A stretch of DNA of 42,660 bases from Paenibacillus terrae (lineage in GTDB: Bacteria; Bacillota; Bacilli; Paenibacillales; Paenibacillaceae), in contig NZ_JTHP01000057.1 of assembly GCF_000943545.1 (NCBI RefSeq), forward strand, positions 1 through 42,660, read 5' to 3'. Under the pieces are notes generated by a model that saw only the letters and a program-made list of their open reading frames with translations, was not told where the DNA came from and searched no databases. The position numbers were made by a program, and so were the translations under genes. Shown in pieces: positions 7,713 to 15,713 of this stretch (positions within the stretch are counted from its first letter, which is position 1; every line of letters starts with the position of its first letter).

Positions 7713-9017
7713 TTATGAAGTAACGATACTAGCTTGGGCTCCAGCCGTTCCCTCCTGCTCTGACTTCTCCTGTGCTTCGCGTTCCCTGTTCAACGCTTGT
7801 TTATCAAGTGTTCTAAAGAACGGATAGTAAATCAACATACAGACGGGAATGAGCAAAAGCTGTGCAGCTGCAAGTCTCCAGCTCCCCTCAATAAAGCCCA
7901 GAGCAAAAATCGGAGTGCCAAATGCCGGGTAGATTCCGATGGGTGCAGGCAGCAAGCCCGCAGTTGTCGCAAAATAACCGAGGACCGCGCAGACGATAGG
8001 AGCAACGATAAACGGAATAGCCAGGAGCGGATTCAATACAACTGGAATTCCGAAAATGAGTGGCTCGTGAATCGAGAAGAAAGTCCCCGGAAGACCGAGC
8101 TTGCCAATTGTGCGTAATTGCTTACTCTTGGCCAAGAAGACCAGCAGGAGAGCGAAGCCCAGCATCGGCGCATAGTTTGAGAAGATATACCAGAAAGCCA
8201 GCCCGATAATGTTTGGAAGCGGAGCTCCCGCCTGGAAAGCGTCGAGATTGGCAAGATCCAGGCTCATCCAGATCGGTTTGACGATGGCAAGCGTTACGAT
8301 TGCGCCGTGGATTCCGAACATCCAGAGCACCTGCATAATGATGAGGGCGACAATCATAGCCCCCAGTGATCCACCCAGTCCTTCCAGTGGCACTTGCAGA
8401 TAGGTATAAATAAACTCATGGACCGTACCGAATGACGTATGCATGAACAGACCGGAAACAATAACGAATACCATAGCTACGAGTATCGCCGGAATCAATC
8501 CTGAGAATGTTTTGACAACGGTGGGCGGTACTCCTTCGGGCATTTTAATGGTCCAGTTGCGATCGACAATCCAGATATACAATCGGGAAGCCAGCAAGCC
8601 AACCAACATAGCGACAAACAAACCCTGCGCACCGAGCCACTGAAGTGGAAGCGCCCGGACTTTATCGAATGTTTGAATCGGCGTCAAAATAAGAAACGAG
8701 AGCAGTGCCGTTGCTGCGGGAACCAGCGGGTCCTTGTCAAAAGCTTGCGCCAGTCTGTAGGCGATGAAGAAGACTGCATAGAGGGCGATGATGCCAGTTG
8801 TCATCGTCGATCCTAATCCGATAATACCCTTGATGGGTGTGATGAGGTTCTGGTAAGGCTCCCAGGCAAGTGCGGAGAAAAGCGTCGAAAATGCTCCAAT
8901 AATCAAAAAAGGAAGGGTGGACATCAGTCCATTTGATATAGCACTCATATAGCGATTTTGCTGAATTTTCCCAGCGTATCTTTGCAATTTATGCGATAGT
9001 TTTTTTTCGTTAGCCAT
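7713..9017 (-). CDS. PTS permease IIC, lactose/cellobiose family
   Basis: The membrane-embedded sugar channel of a lactose/N,N'-diacetylchitobiose-type phosphotransferase system. At 434 residues with about ten hydrophobic spans it has the normal length. The N-terminus (LSHKLQRYAGKIQQNRYMSAISNGLMSTLPFLIIGAF) and the central WMFGIHGAIV and FFSIHEPLIFGIPVVLNP motifs are hallmarks of the family; the conserved His and Glu of the IHEPLIFG loop take part in sugar binding. IIA and IIB are encoded just upstream as separate proteins. Systems of this type often import beta-linked disaccharides and phosphorylate the reducing-end hexose at C6. The cluster context suggests an apiosyl-hexoside as substrate (inference). 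Confidence 0.93.
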   Translation of the reverse strand: MANEKKLSHKLQRYAGKIQQNRYMSAISNGLMSTLPFLIIGAFSTLFSALAWEPYQNLITPIKGIIGLGSTMTTGIIALYAVFFIAYRLAQAFDKDPLVPAATALLSFLILTPIQTFDKVRALPLQWLGAQGLFVAMLVGLLASRLYIWIVDRNWTIKMPEGVPPTVVKTFSGLIPAILVAMVFVIVSGLFMHTSFGTVHEFIYTYLQVPLEGLGGSLGAMIVALIIMQVLWMFGIHGAIVTLAIVKPIWMSLDLANLDAFQAGAPLPNIIGLAFWYIFSNYAPMLGFALLLVFLAKSKQLRTIGKLGLPGTFFSIHEPLIFGIPVVLNPLLAIPFIVAPIVCAVLGYFATTAGLLPAPIGIYPAFGTPIFALGFIEGSWRLAAAQLLLIPVCMLIYYPFFRTLDKQALNREREAQEKSEQEGTAGAQASIVTS

Positions 9018-9064
9018 ATTCCTTCAACTCCTGCTTTAGAGTTTCATCTGTTGTACTATAATCT

Positions 9065-9118
9065 AGAGAACGCTTCCATTTGAGTAAATCACATTTTTGT
9101 ACCCATGGAAGCTGTTCT
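9065..9118 (-). promoter_or_regulatory. cre-like site and inverted repeat between IIB and IIC
   Basis: The minus-strand 15-mer ATGGAAGCGTTCTCT (9079-9065) fits the CcpA catabolite-responsive element WTGNAANCGNWNNCW at every fixed position. The same sequence is one arm of an inverted repeat whose other arm is at 9105-9118 (13 of 14 bases, one bulge). In RNA it would form a stem of about 13 base pairs with a 25-base loop between the IIB and IIC genes. It may therefore be a roadblock for CcpA, an mRNA-processing or stability hairpin, or both. Confidence 0.5.
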
Positions 9119-9141
9119 TGTGAATAAGAAAATGTCTTCCT

Positions 9142-9441
9142 TTATAGATTTAACGCTTCGGCAAGTACCTTTTCACCATTCATCATGCCATAATCCATTC
9201 TGTCGATTACGCTTACCTTGATGCCTTTAGGCTCGTATTTGGTTTTAAAATCGTCTTCCAAGTAGCCGACCTGCGGTCCTATCAGCAGTACGTCCGTTTT
9301 GTCCGCATACTCTTTAAAAGCGCTTTCGGAAGTAGCTCTGATTTCAACCTCAACATTTTGAGCCTGTGCAGCCTTCTGCATTTTCTGTACCAGCATACTT
9401 GTAGACATTCCTGCTGCACATACAAGCGTAATTTGTTTCAT
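9142..9441 (-). CDS. PTS IIB, lactose/cellobiose family
   Basis: The 99-residue cytoplasmic phosphocarrier that passes phosphate from IIA to the incoming sugar. The start KQITLVCAAGMSTSMLVQKM holds the phosphorylated Cys8 followed by the AGMSTS P-loop; LLIGPQVGYLEDDF and the late IDRMDYGMMNGEKVL are further family motifs. The ATG overlaps the IIA stop by four bases (ATGA), so translation is coupled. A 124-base gap with a hairpin and a cre-like site separates it from IIC. Confidence 0.94.
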   Translation of the reverse strand: MKQITLVCAAGMSTSMLVQKMQKAAQAQNVEVEIRATSESAFKEYADKTDVLLIGPQVGYLEDDFKTKYEPKGIKVSVIDRMDYGMMNGEKVLAEALNL

Positions 9442-9797
9442 TGGTTATTCCTCCCCGATAATGGTGTTATGGATACTGCTGCTTCGTAACGGTTCAATCT
9501 GCTGTAAAGTTCCACGATATGTCTCGCCAGATCCTTGGTTGTAATGGCAGACATGAGATGGTCTTGTGCATGCACCATTAGCAGTGTCACTTCTTGAGTT
9601 GTCCCACCCGCTTCCTGCTGGATCAGTCGCGTCTGCGATTTATGCGCTTGGACCAGCTCGTTCTTGCATTCTTCAAGACATTCTGCTGCCTGCTCCGCAT
9701 TACCCTTCTCAGCAAAGCTGATAGCTTCCATAGCTTTACTCTTCGCAATACCCGAATTTGTTATAAGTCCCATTATGATTTCCTGATACTCATCCAT
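9438..9797 (-). CDS. PTS IIA, lactose/cellobiose family
   Basis: The first phosphocarrier of this PTS, accepting phosphate from HPr. It is a helical trimeric protein of about 119 residues, as usual. Features are MDEYQEIIMGLITNSGIAKS, the EAISFAEKG helix and the active-site VHAQDHLMSA (His76/His80 region). The ATG at 9797 follows GAGGTG at six bases; an upstream in-frame ATG at 9815 has no ribosome site. It begins the IIA-IIB-IIC-glycosidase operon. The 176-base gap upstream, after the LicR-like gene, probably carries the operon promoter, though I could not fix clear boxes. Confidence 0.94.
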   Translation of the reverse strand: MDEYQEIIMGLITNSGIAKSKAMEAISFAEKGNAEQAAECLEECKNELVQAHKSQTRLIQQEAGGTTQEVTLLMVHAQDHLMSAITTKDLARHIVELYSRLNRYEAAVSITPLSGRNNQ

Positions 9798-9973
9798 TGA
9801 ATTCACCTCATGCATTCATCTCTTTAGCTTACAGATTCAGTGTATACGATTCTTGCCGACTTCTAAACGCAACCCTTTTCCACTAGAAGCGGAAATGCTT
9901 ACAATGGTAAAAATAGCAAAACTCCGCACGATGCTTGTTCAAAATCCAAGCAGATGTTGTGCAGAGCTTTATT

Positions 9974-11923
9974 TTAATACAGTTTATGTTTGACAATAAT
10001 TTGAGCAAAATCCCCGTAGGTTTTGCATTCCAGCATTTGCTGGATAATATCGGAGTCGTCGACCAGCCCCATCAGATGCTTATACATTTTCGCCGGAGGC
10101 TCGTCGCCGTTTTTGTTAATACTAAGCAGGCAGACGAACTGCACGGGCTTACCGGACCAATCTATGGGAGATTTCAGTGTACAGACCGCCCATACCGTCC
10201 GGTTGCTTTGCGGAATAATGGGATGAGGAATGGCTACCAGATTTCCGTAAGCCGTAGGAGCAGCATTTTCCCTTTCCAGCACCAATCCGATGAATCCCTC
10301 GGAAGAGCGGATCAATCCGGAAGCATGCATTTTTTCTCCCAAAAAAGTAATAATCTCTTCTTTTGTAGTGAAGTTCTGTCTCAGAAATACAAGCTCTTCC
10401 ATAATGTAGCGGAAAGTAAATTCGCCTTCATCCGTCAGCAGCTCTTCAATCTTATCGATGTCACCGCCGCCAAGCAGAGTCTGAACTACCACGACCGGAA
10501 CGGATAATGTCTGCGGGATTGGAACTGTGCTTACCACAAAATCAATGCCATGCAAAGGAACCTGCTGCAATTTGTAATACTCGGTCGTGCCAGCAACCTC
10601 AAGCCTTTCACCGAACTTGCTACGTAGCTTGTAATACAGCAAGCGGGCACTTCCAACACCCGAAGTGCATACGATAAGGCAGCGTTTAGGTCTGTTGTTC
10701 ATCTGCTGCCTTTCCATGGCGGCCCCGATATGAATCGCCAAATAACCCATTTCTGTCTCTGGTATAGCCAAATTCAGTTTGCTCTCGATCAACTTGGCAC
10801 CTATGACCCCTGCCTGAAAAGCCAAAGGATAATTATACTTCACATGATCCAGCATCGGATTACGGATATTCATCCCATATTTTACGCGGTTTAGCGCCGA
10901 TTTCAGATGAAGACATATGCCCATTAACAGTTCTTGATCCCGGCTAATATTCAGGTTAAAGCCCCTGTCAATTTCAGCCAGCATTTCTCTGCCAAGCTCA
11001 TAAATCCCCCGATCCAAGAGCTTCTGAGGCCCCGCCTCTTCTGTCTGTTGCTCCGTAACTCCCTCAAACCACTTGTTCCCGGCCAGATGCATGGCGATAT
11101 AAGCAACCTCATCCTCCGGAAAGGTCAAATCCATTTGCTTTTCAATGTGGCTAACAATATGTTCAGCGGCTCGAAATTCCTCGGTAGCCCGAAAATCTTC
11201 CCCTTCATCGGAAAGCATCGCGACCCGGTTCCCATCGCGAATACGCTTGCAAGCTATAGCGATATGAATGGACAGGTTGTTGAAGGTAACATCCGACAAA
11301 GTGACCCCGTGGTTCTGGATTTGCTCCAGAATAATACCGCGAATGAGTGTCATTTCCCAAGGGGTAACCATTCTCGATGCAGCCTCCACGCCCCCAGTCC
11401 TTTCTTCTTCAGAACGGTTGACGATGAATTCAGACATGCAGAAACGTAAGCGAACCTCGTCGCCCCTCAGCTTGACACCGTAATTCGGGCGCTTATCAAT
11501 GCCGATTCCGTAAGCCTGTAGCATATGCTTAACCTCTTTGAAATCATTTTGTACGGTGGATTTGCTAATGTATAACTCATCCGCCAACTCTTCCAGCTTC
11601 AAATAATTTTCTGTAAGCAGGAGGCGCGAGATTAAATAACGCTGTCGGTATTCAGGAGAATTGGGATCATCCGGTTCGTTATACAGGAACAACTGCTGTA
11701 GGAGCGTACGAAAGCTGCGGTCGTCCGTGATTTTCAGTTCATACCCCCTTGAACGAACAGGCTGAATCGATGCTCCATGCTTGGCCAGAAATTCATCCAG
11801 TTCTCTGATATCGCTACGTACGGTACGTGAAGTAACCTGGAGCAATTTTGCCAGATGCTCGCTCTTGACAGGAGTGTCCGCAGCCAGCAAATGCTGTAGA
11901 ATCGAAACTATTCGCTTATTCAT
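9974..11923 (-). CDS. LicR/ManR-type PRD transcriptional activator
   Basis: A 649-residue PTS-controlled DNA-binding regulator. Domains in order are an N-terminal winged HTH (1-60, MNKRIVSILQHLLAADTPVK), a second HTH/Mga-like domain (about 85-170), PRD1 (about 190-290, with LSIHIAIACKR and YIAMHLAGNKW), PRD2 (about 300-405, with GICLHLKSALNRVKYG and GYLAIHIGAAMERQ), an EIIB-like domain (RCLIVCTSGVGSARLL, with Cys) and an EIIA-like domain (AIPHPIIPQ, with His). Phosphorylation of these His/Cys residues by HPr and the cognate IIB tunes activity to PTS flux, as known for LicR, ManR and MtlR. It lies directly upstream of the PTS genes it most probably activates. It is intact and of full family length. 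Confidence 0.93.
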   Translation of the reverse strand: MNKRIVSILQHLLAADTPVKSEHLAKLLQVTSRTVRSDIRELDEFLAKHGASIQPVRSRGYELKITDDRSFRTLLQQLFLYNEPDDPNSPEYRQRYLISRLLLTENYLKLEELADELYISKSTVQNDFKEVKHMLQAYGIGIDKRPNYGVKLRGDEVRLRFCMSEFIVNRSEEERTGGVEAASRMVTPWEMTLIRGIILEQIQNHGVTLSDVTFNNLSIHIAIACKRIRDGNRVAMLSDEGEDFRATEEFRAAEHIVSHIEKQMDLTFPEDEVAYIAMHLAGNKWFEGVTEQQTEEAGPQKLLDRGIYELGREMLAEIDRGFNLNISRDQELLMGICLHLKSALNRVKYGMNIRNPMLDHVKYNYPLAFQAGVIGAKLIESKLNLAIPETEMGYLAIHIGAAMERQQMNNRPKRCLIVCTSGVGSARLLYYKLRSKFGERLEVAGTTEYYKLQQVPLHGIDFVVSTVPIPQTLSVPVVVVQTLLGGGDIDKIEELLTDEGEFTFRYIMEELVFLRQNFTTKEEIITFLGEKMHASGLIRSSEGFIGLVLERENAAPTAYGNLVAIPHPIIPQSNRTVWAVCTLKSPIDWSGKPVQFVCLLSINKNGDEPPAKMYKHLMGLVDDSDIIQQMLECKTYGDFAQIIVKHKLY

Positions 11924-11965
11924 TCAAGGTGACCCTCCGTTCTTTTGTCCAAATCTATCCTCTAC

Positions 11966-13036
11966 TCAGGCCTGCTCGGTTAGCTCGCCTTTAGGTACGA
12001 AAGTGGCAGGAGCAGCACAGGAATTGCGCTCTACAAATTTCGTATCCACTGTGATTTTTGCTGTAACCTGCGTTCCCTGCTCAATAGTATCGGTCAGGAG
12101 ATCGACAGCCAGAACGGCCATTCTTTCTTTTTCTACATGAATGGTCGTTAGCTCCGGCGTAACAATGACCGATTCCGTAATGTTGTCAAAGCCGATAATT
12201 GAAGTATCCTGCGGCACCCGGATGCCAAGCTCGCTCATGGTCTTCATGGCGCTGATAGCAATATAGTCGCATTCGCAGAACCAGGCCGTCGGCAAAGTTT
12301 TCCCGCTCTCCAGATAAACGGTTAACTGCCGATTCAGATCCTCCTGCGAAGTAAGAATGGTTGGCGCTACAGCCAGCATTTGTGCCTCCGGAATCTTCAG
12401 CCCCCGTTCCATGAGTGCCGCCAAAAATCCGCGTTTACGTTCCTCAAAATTATGAATTCGTACATTTGAAGCAATATAACCGATTGAGGTATGACCCATA
12501 TCGCATAAATAAGCTCCTGCCTGATAAGCACCCATAACATTATTAATCTGGATAAATTGTACGGGAAGCGTATCAAAGCAGGTATCCAGCACAATCAGAT
12601 TCGGCAGCTTGGCATGAATATCACTGATCTGCTCACGGGTCAGATTGGTTCCCAGAACAATGGTGCCTGCACTGCGTTTCTCCTCTGCAACCATCTGGAT
12701 ATCCCTCTGGAAAAATTCTACGTCGACCGTCGAGAAGATCAACGAATACCCTTTTTGTCGGCAACGTTCCTCAATAAACTGGATTAATTCTTTAAAAAAT
12801 GGCTGCTGATAGTATTCCTCAAGGACAATGCCCGAATTTGTACACACGAGAAAAAGCAAGGACTTATCACTTCTTGAAGCCGTTATCGTCTTGCTTTTGG
12901 GACTGTATCCTGCCTCGTGGGCTACCTGGAGAATACGTTCACGCGTATCCGGGCCAATACCCGGCTTGCCGCTGAAGGCCAGTGAAACAGCTGATTTGGA
13001 TACGTTGGCCAGCTTAGCGATGTCTTCCATTTTCAT
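11966..13036 (-). CDS. LacI-family transcriptional regulator
   Basis: A 356-residue repressor with an N-terminal HTH (MKMEDIAKLANVSKSAVSLA, then RERILQVAHEAGYSP hinge region) and a periplasmic-binding-fold effector domain ending in EKERMAVLAVDLL and a short tail. The HTH departs slightly from the common VSxxTVSRVL form by reading KSAVSLAFSGKPGI, as seen in several Firmicute members. It is divergent from the isomerase-transketolase-kinase operon. Two identical 19-bp palindromes in the shared intergenic region are its likely operators, and the effector is probably the pathway sugar or a phosphorylated intermediate (inference). LicR follows 42 bases downstream, so the two regulators may be co-transcribed. 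Confidence 0.94.
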   Translation of the reverse strand: MKMEDIAKLANVSKSAVSLAFSGKPGIGPDTRERILQVAHEAGYSPKSKTITASRSDKSLLFLVCTNSGIVLEEYYQQPFFKELIQFIEERCRQKGYSLIFSTVDVEFFQRDIQMVAEEKRSAGTIVLGTNLTREQISDIHAKLPNLIVLDTCFDTLPVQFIQINNVMGAYQAGAYLCDMGHTSIGYIASNVRIHNFEERKRGFLAALMERGLKIPEAQMLAVAPTILTSQEDLNRQLTVYLESGKTLPTAWFCECDYIAISAMKTMSELGIRVPQDTSIIGFDNITESVIVTPELTTIHVEKERMAVLAVDLLTDTIEQGTQVTAKITVDTKFVERNSCAAPATFVPKGELTEQA

Positions 13037-13157
13037 GCCCTAATTCTCCATTCTAAATAAGATGAACACAGCAGTGAAGTGAATAAGTGAAGTTTACACC
13101 GAATTGAGATGCGATGCAATAATTAGCTGAATTTATTTATATTTGTTTAGTTATTTG

Positions 13158-13176
13158 TTTAGTTTTTATAACTAAA
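13158..13176. promoter_or_regulatory. Putative LacI-family operator, site 1
   Basis: A 19-bp palindrome TTTAGTT-N5-AACTAAA (centre TTTAT) upstream of the -35 box of the isomerase operon. It has the same arms and spacing as site 2. Half-sites TTTAGTT also occur nearby at about 13146-13152 and 13283-13289. Confidence 0.65.
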
Positions 13177-13193
13177 TATAACTGAATAATTCA

Positions 13194-13222
13194 TTGACAC
13201 CGTTTTAATTCGATGTTATTAT
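13194..13222 (+). promoter_or_regulatory. Sigma-A promoter of the isomerase-transketolase-kinase operon
   Basis: TTGACA (13194-13199) and TATTAT (13217-13222) are separated by 17 bases. The predicted start near 13229 leaves a leader of about 120 bases that contains operator site 2. Operator site 1 lies just upstream, so the promoter is bracketed. Confidence 0.75.
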
Positions 13223-13249
13223 GGCCTCGACATAGAAATAGTCATTGAA

Positions 13250-13268
13250 TTTAGTTTTTACAACTAAA
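13250..13268. promoter_or_regulatory. Putative LacI-family operator, site 2
   Basis: A 19-bp palindrome TTTAGTT-N5-AACTAAA (centre TTTAC), downstream of the -10 box. Its centre is 92 bp from that of site 1, a spacing compatible with a looped repressor tetramer or with two independent dimers. A right half-site TTTAGTT about 14 bp further on forms another inverted pair with this site's right arm. Confidence 0.65.
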
Positions 13269-13347
13269 CTAATTTTATTTTGTTTAGTTTATTTATTTTA
13301 TTTTGTTCAGTAAATGTTGTTTATTCAAGTACAGAGGAGACATGATC

Positions 13348-14811
13348 ATGAAGAAATTAAAGTTGGGTTATGCTCCGACGCGCCGATTTACGTTCAGCGC
13401 CGACGATGCCTTTAAGTACAAAGTGGAAATTCGCAAGAAAATTGAGAGCTTTGGCATGGATATCGACATTGTAGACCTGGAGGGCCTTAATGAGGAAGGC
13501 TTGCTGTATGACGACCATATAAACGCGGATTTAATTGCAAAGCGATTCAAAGAGGAAGAAGTCGACGCTGTTTTTTTCCCACATTGCAACTTTGGTACAG
13601 AAGATACTGTAGCTCGTGTAGGCAAGGCGCTCGGCAAGCCTGTCCTGCTGTGGGGACCGCGGGATGAAGCGCCGCTTGCGGACGGCATGCGCCTTCGCGA
13701 CACCCAATGCGGTATTTTTGCCACAGGTAAAGTGCTGCGAAGATTCAACGTTCCCTTCACCTATGTAACGAACAGTTGGGTGAATGATCCGGTTTTCGAA
13801 AGAGGCTTTACCAACTTTGTGGCTGCCGCCAACGTCGTGCGCCAATTCAAAAACTTACGCATTCTCCAGATTGGCCCCCGCCCCGCTTCGTTCTGGACGA
13901 TGATGTGCAATGAAGGCGAACTGCTGGAACGCTTCGGCATTGAGATTCATCCCATTACCATTGTCGACATTCAGCTTAGAACCAAAAAAATCGCCTCCAG
14001 CAATAGCTCCGAGCTTCTGGAAACGATGGATTACATTAAAGAAAAACTCGATTACAGTGAAGTGACCGAAGATGACGTAAGAAGGATAGCTGCTTTAAAG
14101 GTCGCCATGAAATCTTTCGCCCGTGAGACGGGAAGCAGCGCTATCGCAATCCAGTGCTGGTCCTCTTTGCAGGATGCCATATCCATTATGCCGTGTCTGG
14201 CCAATGCAATCCTGACTGACGAACAAATTCCGGTTACTTGTGAAACAGATATCCATGGAGCCATTACTTCCATTATGGTGCAGGCTGCCTCCATGAACAC
14301 AATGCCAACCTTCTTCGCAGATATTACTGTTCGACATCCTGAGAATGATAACGGCGAACTTCTCTTCCACTGTGGCAATTTCCCGGTCTCGCTCTCTGTA
14401 GAGAACAAACCGAAGTTACGCAAGCATTTTCTCTTCGACGACCATTCTCCCGGAACGCATGAAGGTGAAATCCGCGGTGGCGGTATGACCATTGCCCGAT
14501 TTGACGGCGACCACGGTGAGTACTCCATGTTCCTCGGGCGTGCCCGGGGTATTGAAGGTCCTTATACCCGCGGCTCCTACGTATGGGTGGAAGTAAACGA
14601 TTGGCCGCTGTGGGAGGAAAAACTCGTAAAAGGGCCTTACGTCCATCATTCCGTAGGTATCCACGCCAATGTGATCCCGGCCATTTATGAGGCCTGCAAT
14701 TATATACCCGGCCTGACGCCTGATCCGGTCGATCCCACGGAACAGGAAATTCAAAGCTGGCTTAGAGGATCCGATCTCGCCCGTAATAAGCGCCCAAACA
14801 TTCACGTTTGA
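13348..14811 (+). CDS. Sugar isomerase of the L-fucose/L-arabinose isomerase fold (candidate D-apiose isomerase)
   Basis: A 487-residue cytoplasmic ketol-isomerase. ATG 13348 (MKKLKLGYAP) is preferred to ATG 13342 because AGAGGAG is eight bases away from it. The N-terminal two thirds form the Rossmann-like halves of the fucose/arabinose isomerase fold (FFPHCNFGTED, GKPVLLWGPRDE, LRILQIGPRPASFW); the metal-site region CETDIHGAITSI places candidate ligands at Glu299 and Asp301, and late His residues (YVHHSVGIHAN) complete the usual set. It leads a four-gene operon with split transketolase and FGGY kinase. That set matches the known non-oxidative apiose route (apiose isomerase, apulose kinase, apulose-4-phosphate transketolase), so conversion of D-apiose to apulose is my inference; another pentose or deoxy sugar is possible. 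Confidence 0.85.
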   Translation: MKKLKLGYAPTRRFTFSADDAFKYKVEIRKKIESFGMDIDIVDLEGLNEEGLLYDDHINADLIAKRFKEEEVDAVFFPHCNFGTEDTVARVGKALGKPVLLWGPRDEAPLADGMRLRDTQCGIFATGKVLRRFNVPFTYVTNSWVNDPVFERGFTNFVAAANVVRQFKNLRILQIGPRPASFWTMMCNEGELLERFGIEIHPITIVDIQLRTKKIASSNSSELLETMDYIKEKLDYSEVTEDDVRRIAALKVAMKSFARETGSSAIAIQCWSSLQDAISIMPCLANAILTDEQIPVTCETDIHGAITSIMVQAASMNTMPTFFADITVRHPENDNGELLFHCGNFPVSLSVENKPKLRKHFLFDDHSPGTHEGEIRGGGMTIARFDGDHGEYSMFLGRARGIEGPYTRGSYVWVEVNDWPLWEEKLVKGPYVHHSVGIHANVIPAIYEACNYIPGLTPDPVDPTEQEIQSWLRGSDLARNKRPNIHV

Positions 14812-14865
14812 GACGTCTAAAGCGACAAAGCCCATCCCTATAATATCTATCTTGAGGAGGACATT

Positions 14866-15711
14866 ATGGAAATCCAGGAACTGAAAGTCAAAGCCGCACA
14901 AATCCGCATGGACCTGCTAACCATCATTCACCGCGCCAAAACGGGACATACGGGGGGATCGCTGAGCAATACAGACATTTTAACGGCTTTATATTATGAA
15001 ATCATGAACGTTGACCCTGCTAATCCAAAATGGGATGACCGTGATCGCTTTATCGCCAGCAAAGGGCATTCCGTAGAATCTCTATGGTGTATTCTGGCCG
15101 ACCGGGGCTTTTTCCCAAAAGAAGAGCTGGAGACCTATAGCCAGTTCGGTACCCGACTCATTGGCCACCCGAACAACAAGGTTCCAGGGATTGAAATGAA
15201 CACCGGGGCCCTCGGCCACGGCCTGCCCATTTCCGTAGGCATGGCACTAGCTGCCAAGCGGGATGACCGTCCTTACCGTGTATTTTGTCTAATGGGAGAC
15301 GGCGAACAGGCCGAAGGCTCCAACTGGGAAGCCGCTATGGCAGGCTCTCATTATAAGCTGGATAACCTGATCGGCATTATCGACCGCAACCGACTCCAGA
15401 TCAGCGGTGCTACCGAAGAAGTCATGGGACTGGAGCCGCTGGAAGAGAAGTGGACTGCCTTCGGCTGGAACGTCGTCTCTATCAACGGCAACAATATGGA
15501 AGAATTGCTTAAGGCATTCAGGTCCGCCCCTGAAGTAGCGGGAAAGCCAACGTTAATTATGGCCAATACCACCAAGGGCAAAGGCGTATCGTTCGCCGAA
15601 AATGTCCCGGCATGGCATCACCATGTGCCTAATGATAAAGAGTTGGAGCTGGCTCTCACAGAGCTAAAGGCAACGATCGAAGAATTGACGCAGAAAGGGC
15701 AGGTGCATTAA
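14866..15711 (+). CDS. Transketolase N-terminal subunit (candidate apulose-4-phosphate transketolase A)
   Basis: The thiamine-pyrophosphate-binding half of a split transketolase, 281 residues. The signature H-T-GGSLSNTDILTALYY, the GHSVES and LGHGLPISVGMALA motifs, and the TPP/Mg site GDGEQAEGSNWEAAM...DRN are intact. GAGGAGG is six bases before the ATG. The partner subunit follows with a two-base gap. Split transketolases not linked to central pentose phosphate genes usually serve dedicated sugar pathways; next to an FGGY kinase and sugar isomerase the best match is transfer of a glycolaldehyde unit from apulose-4-phosphate to glyceraldehyde-3-phosphate, giving DHAP and xylulose-5-phosphate (family knowledge plus inference). 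A plain accessory transketolase is the alternative. Confidence 0.92.
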   Translation: MEIQELKVKAAQIRMDLLTIIHRAKTGHTGGSLSNTDILTALYYEIMNVDPANPKWDDRDRFIASKGHSVESLWCILADRGFFPKEELETYSQFGTRLIGHPNNKVPGIEMNTGALGHGLPISVGMALAAKRDDRPYRVFCLMGDGEQAEGSNWEAAMAGSHYKLDNLIGIIDRNRLQISGATEEVMGLEPLEEKWTAFGWNVVSINGNNMEELLKAFRSAPEVAGKPTLIMANTTKGKGVSFAENVPAWHHHVPNDKELELALTELKATIEELTQKGQVH

Positions 15712-15713
15712 GC

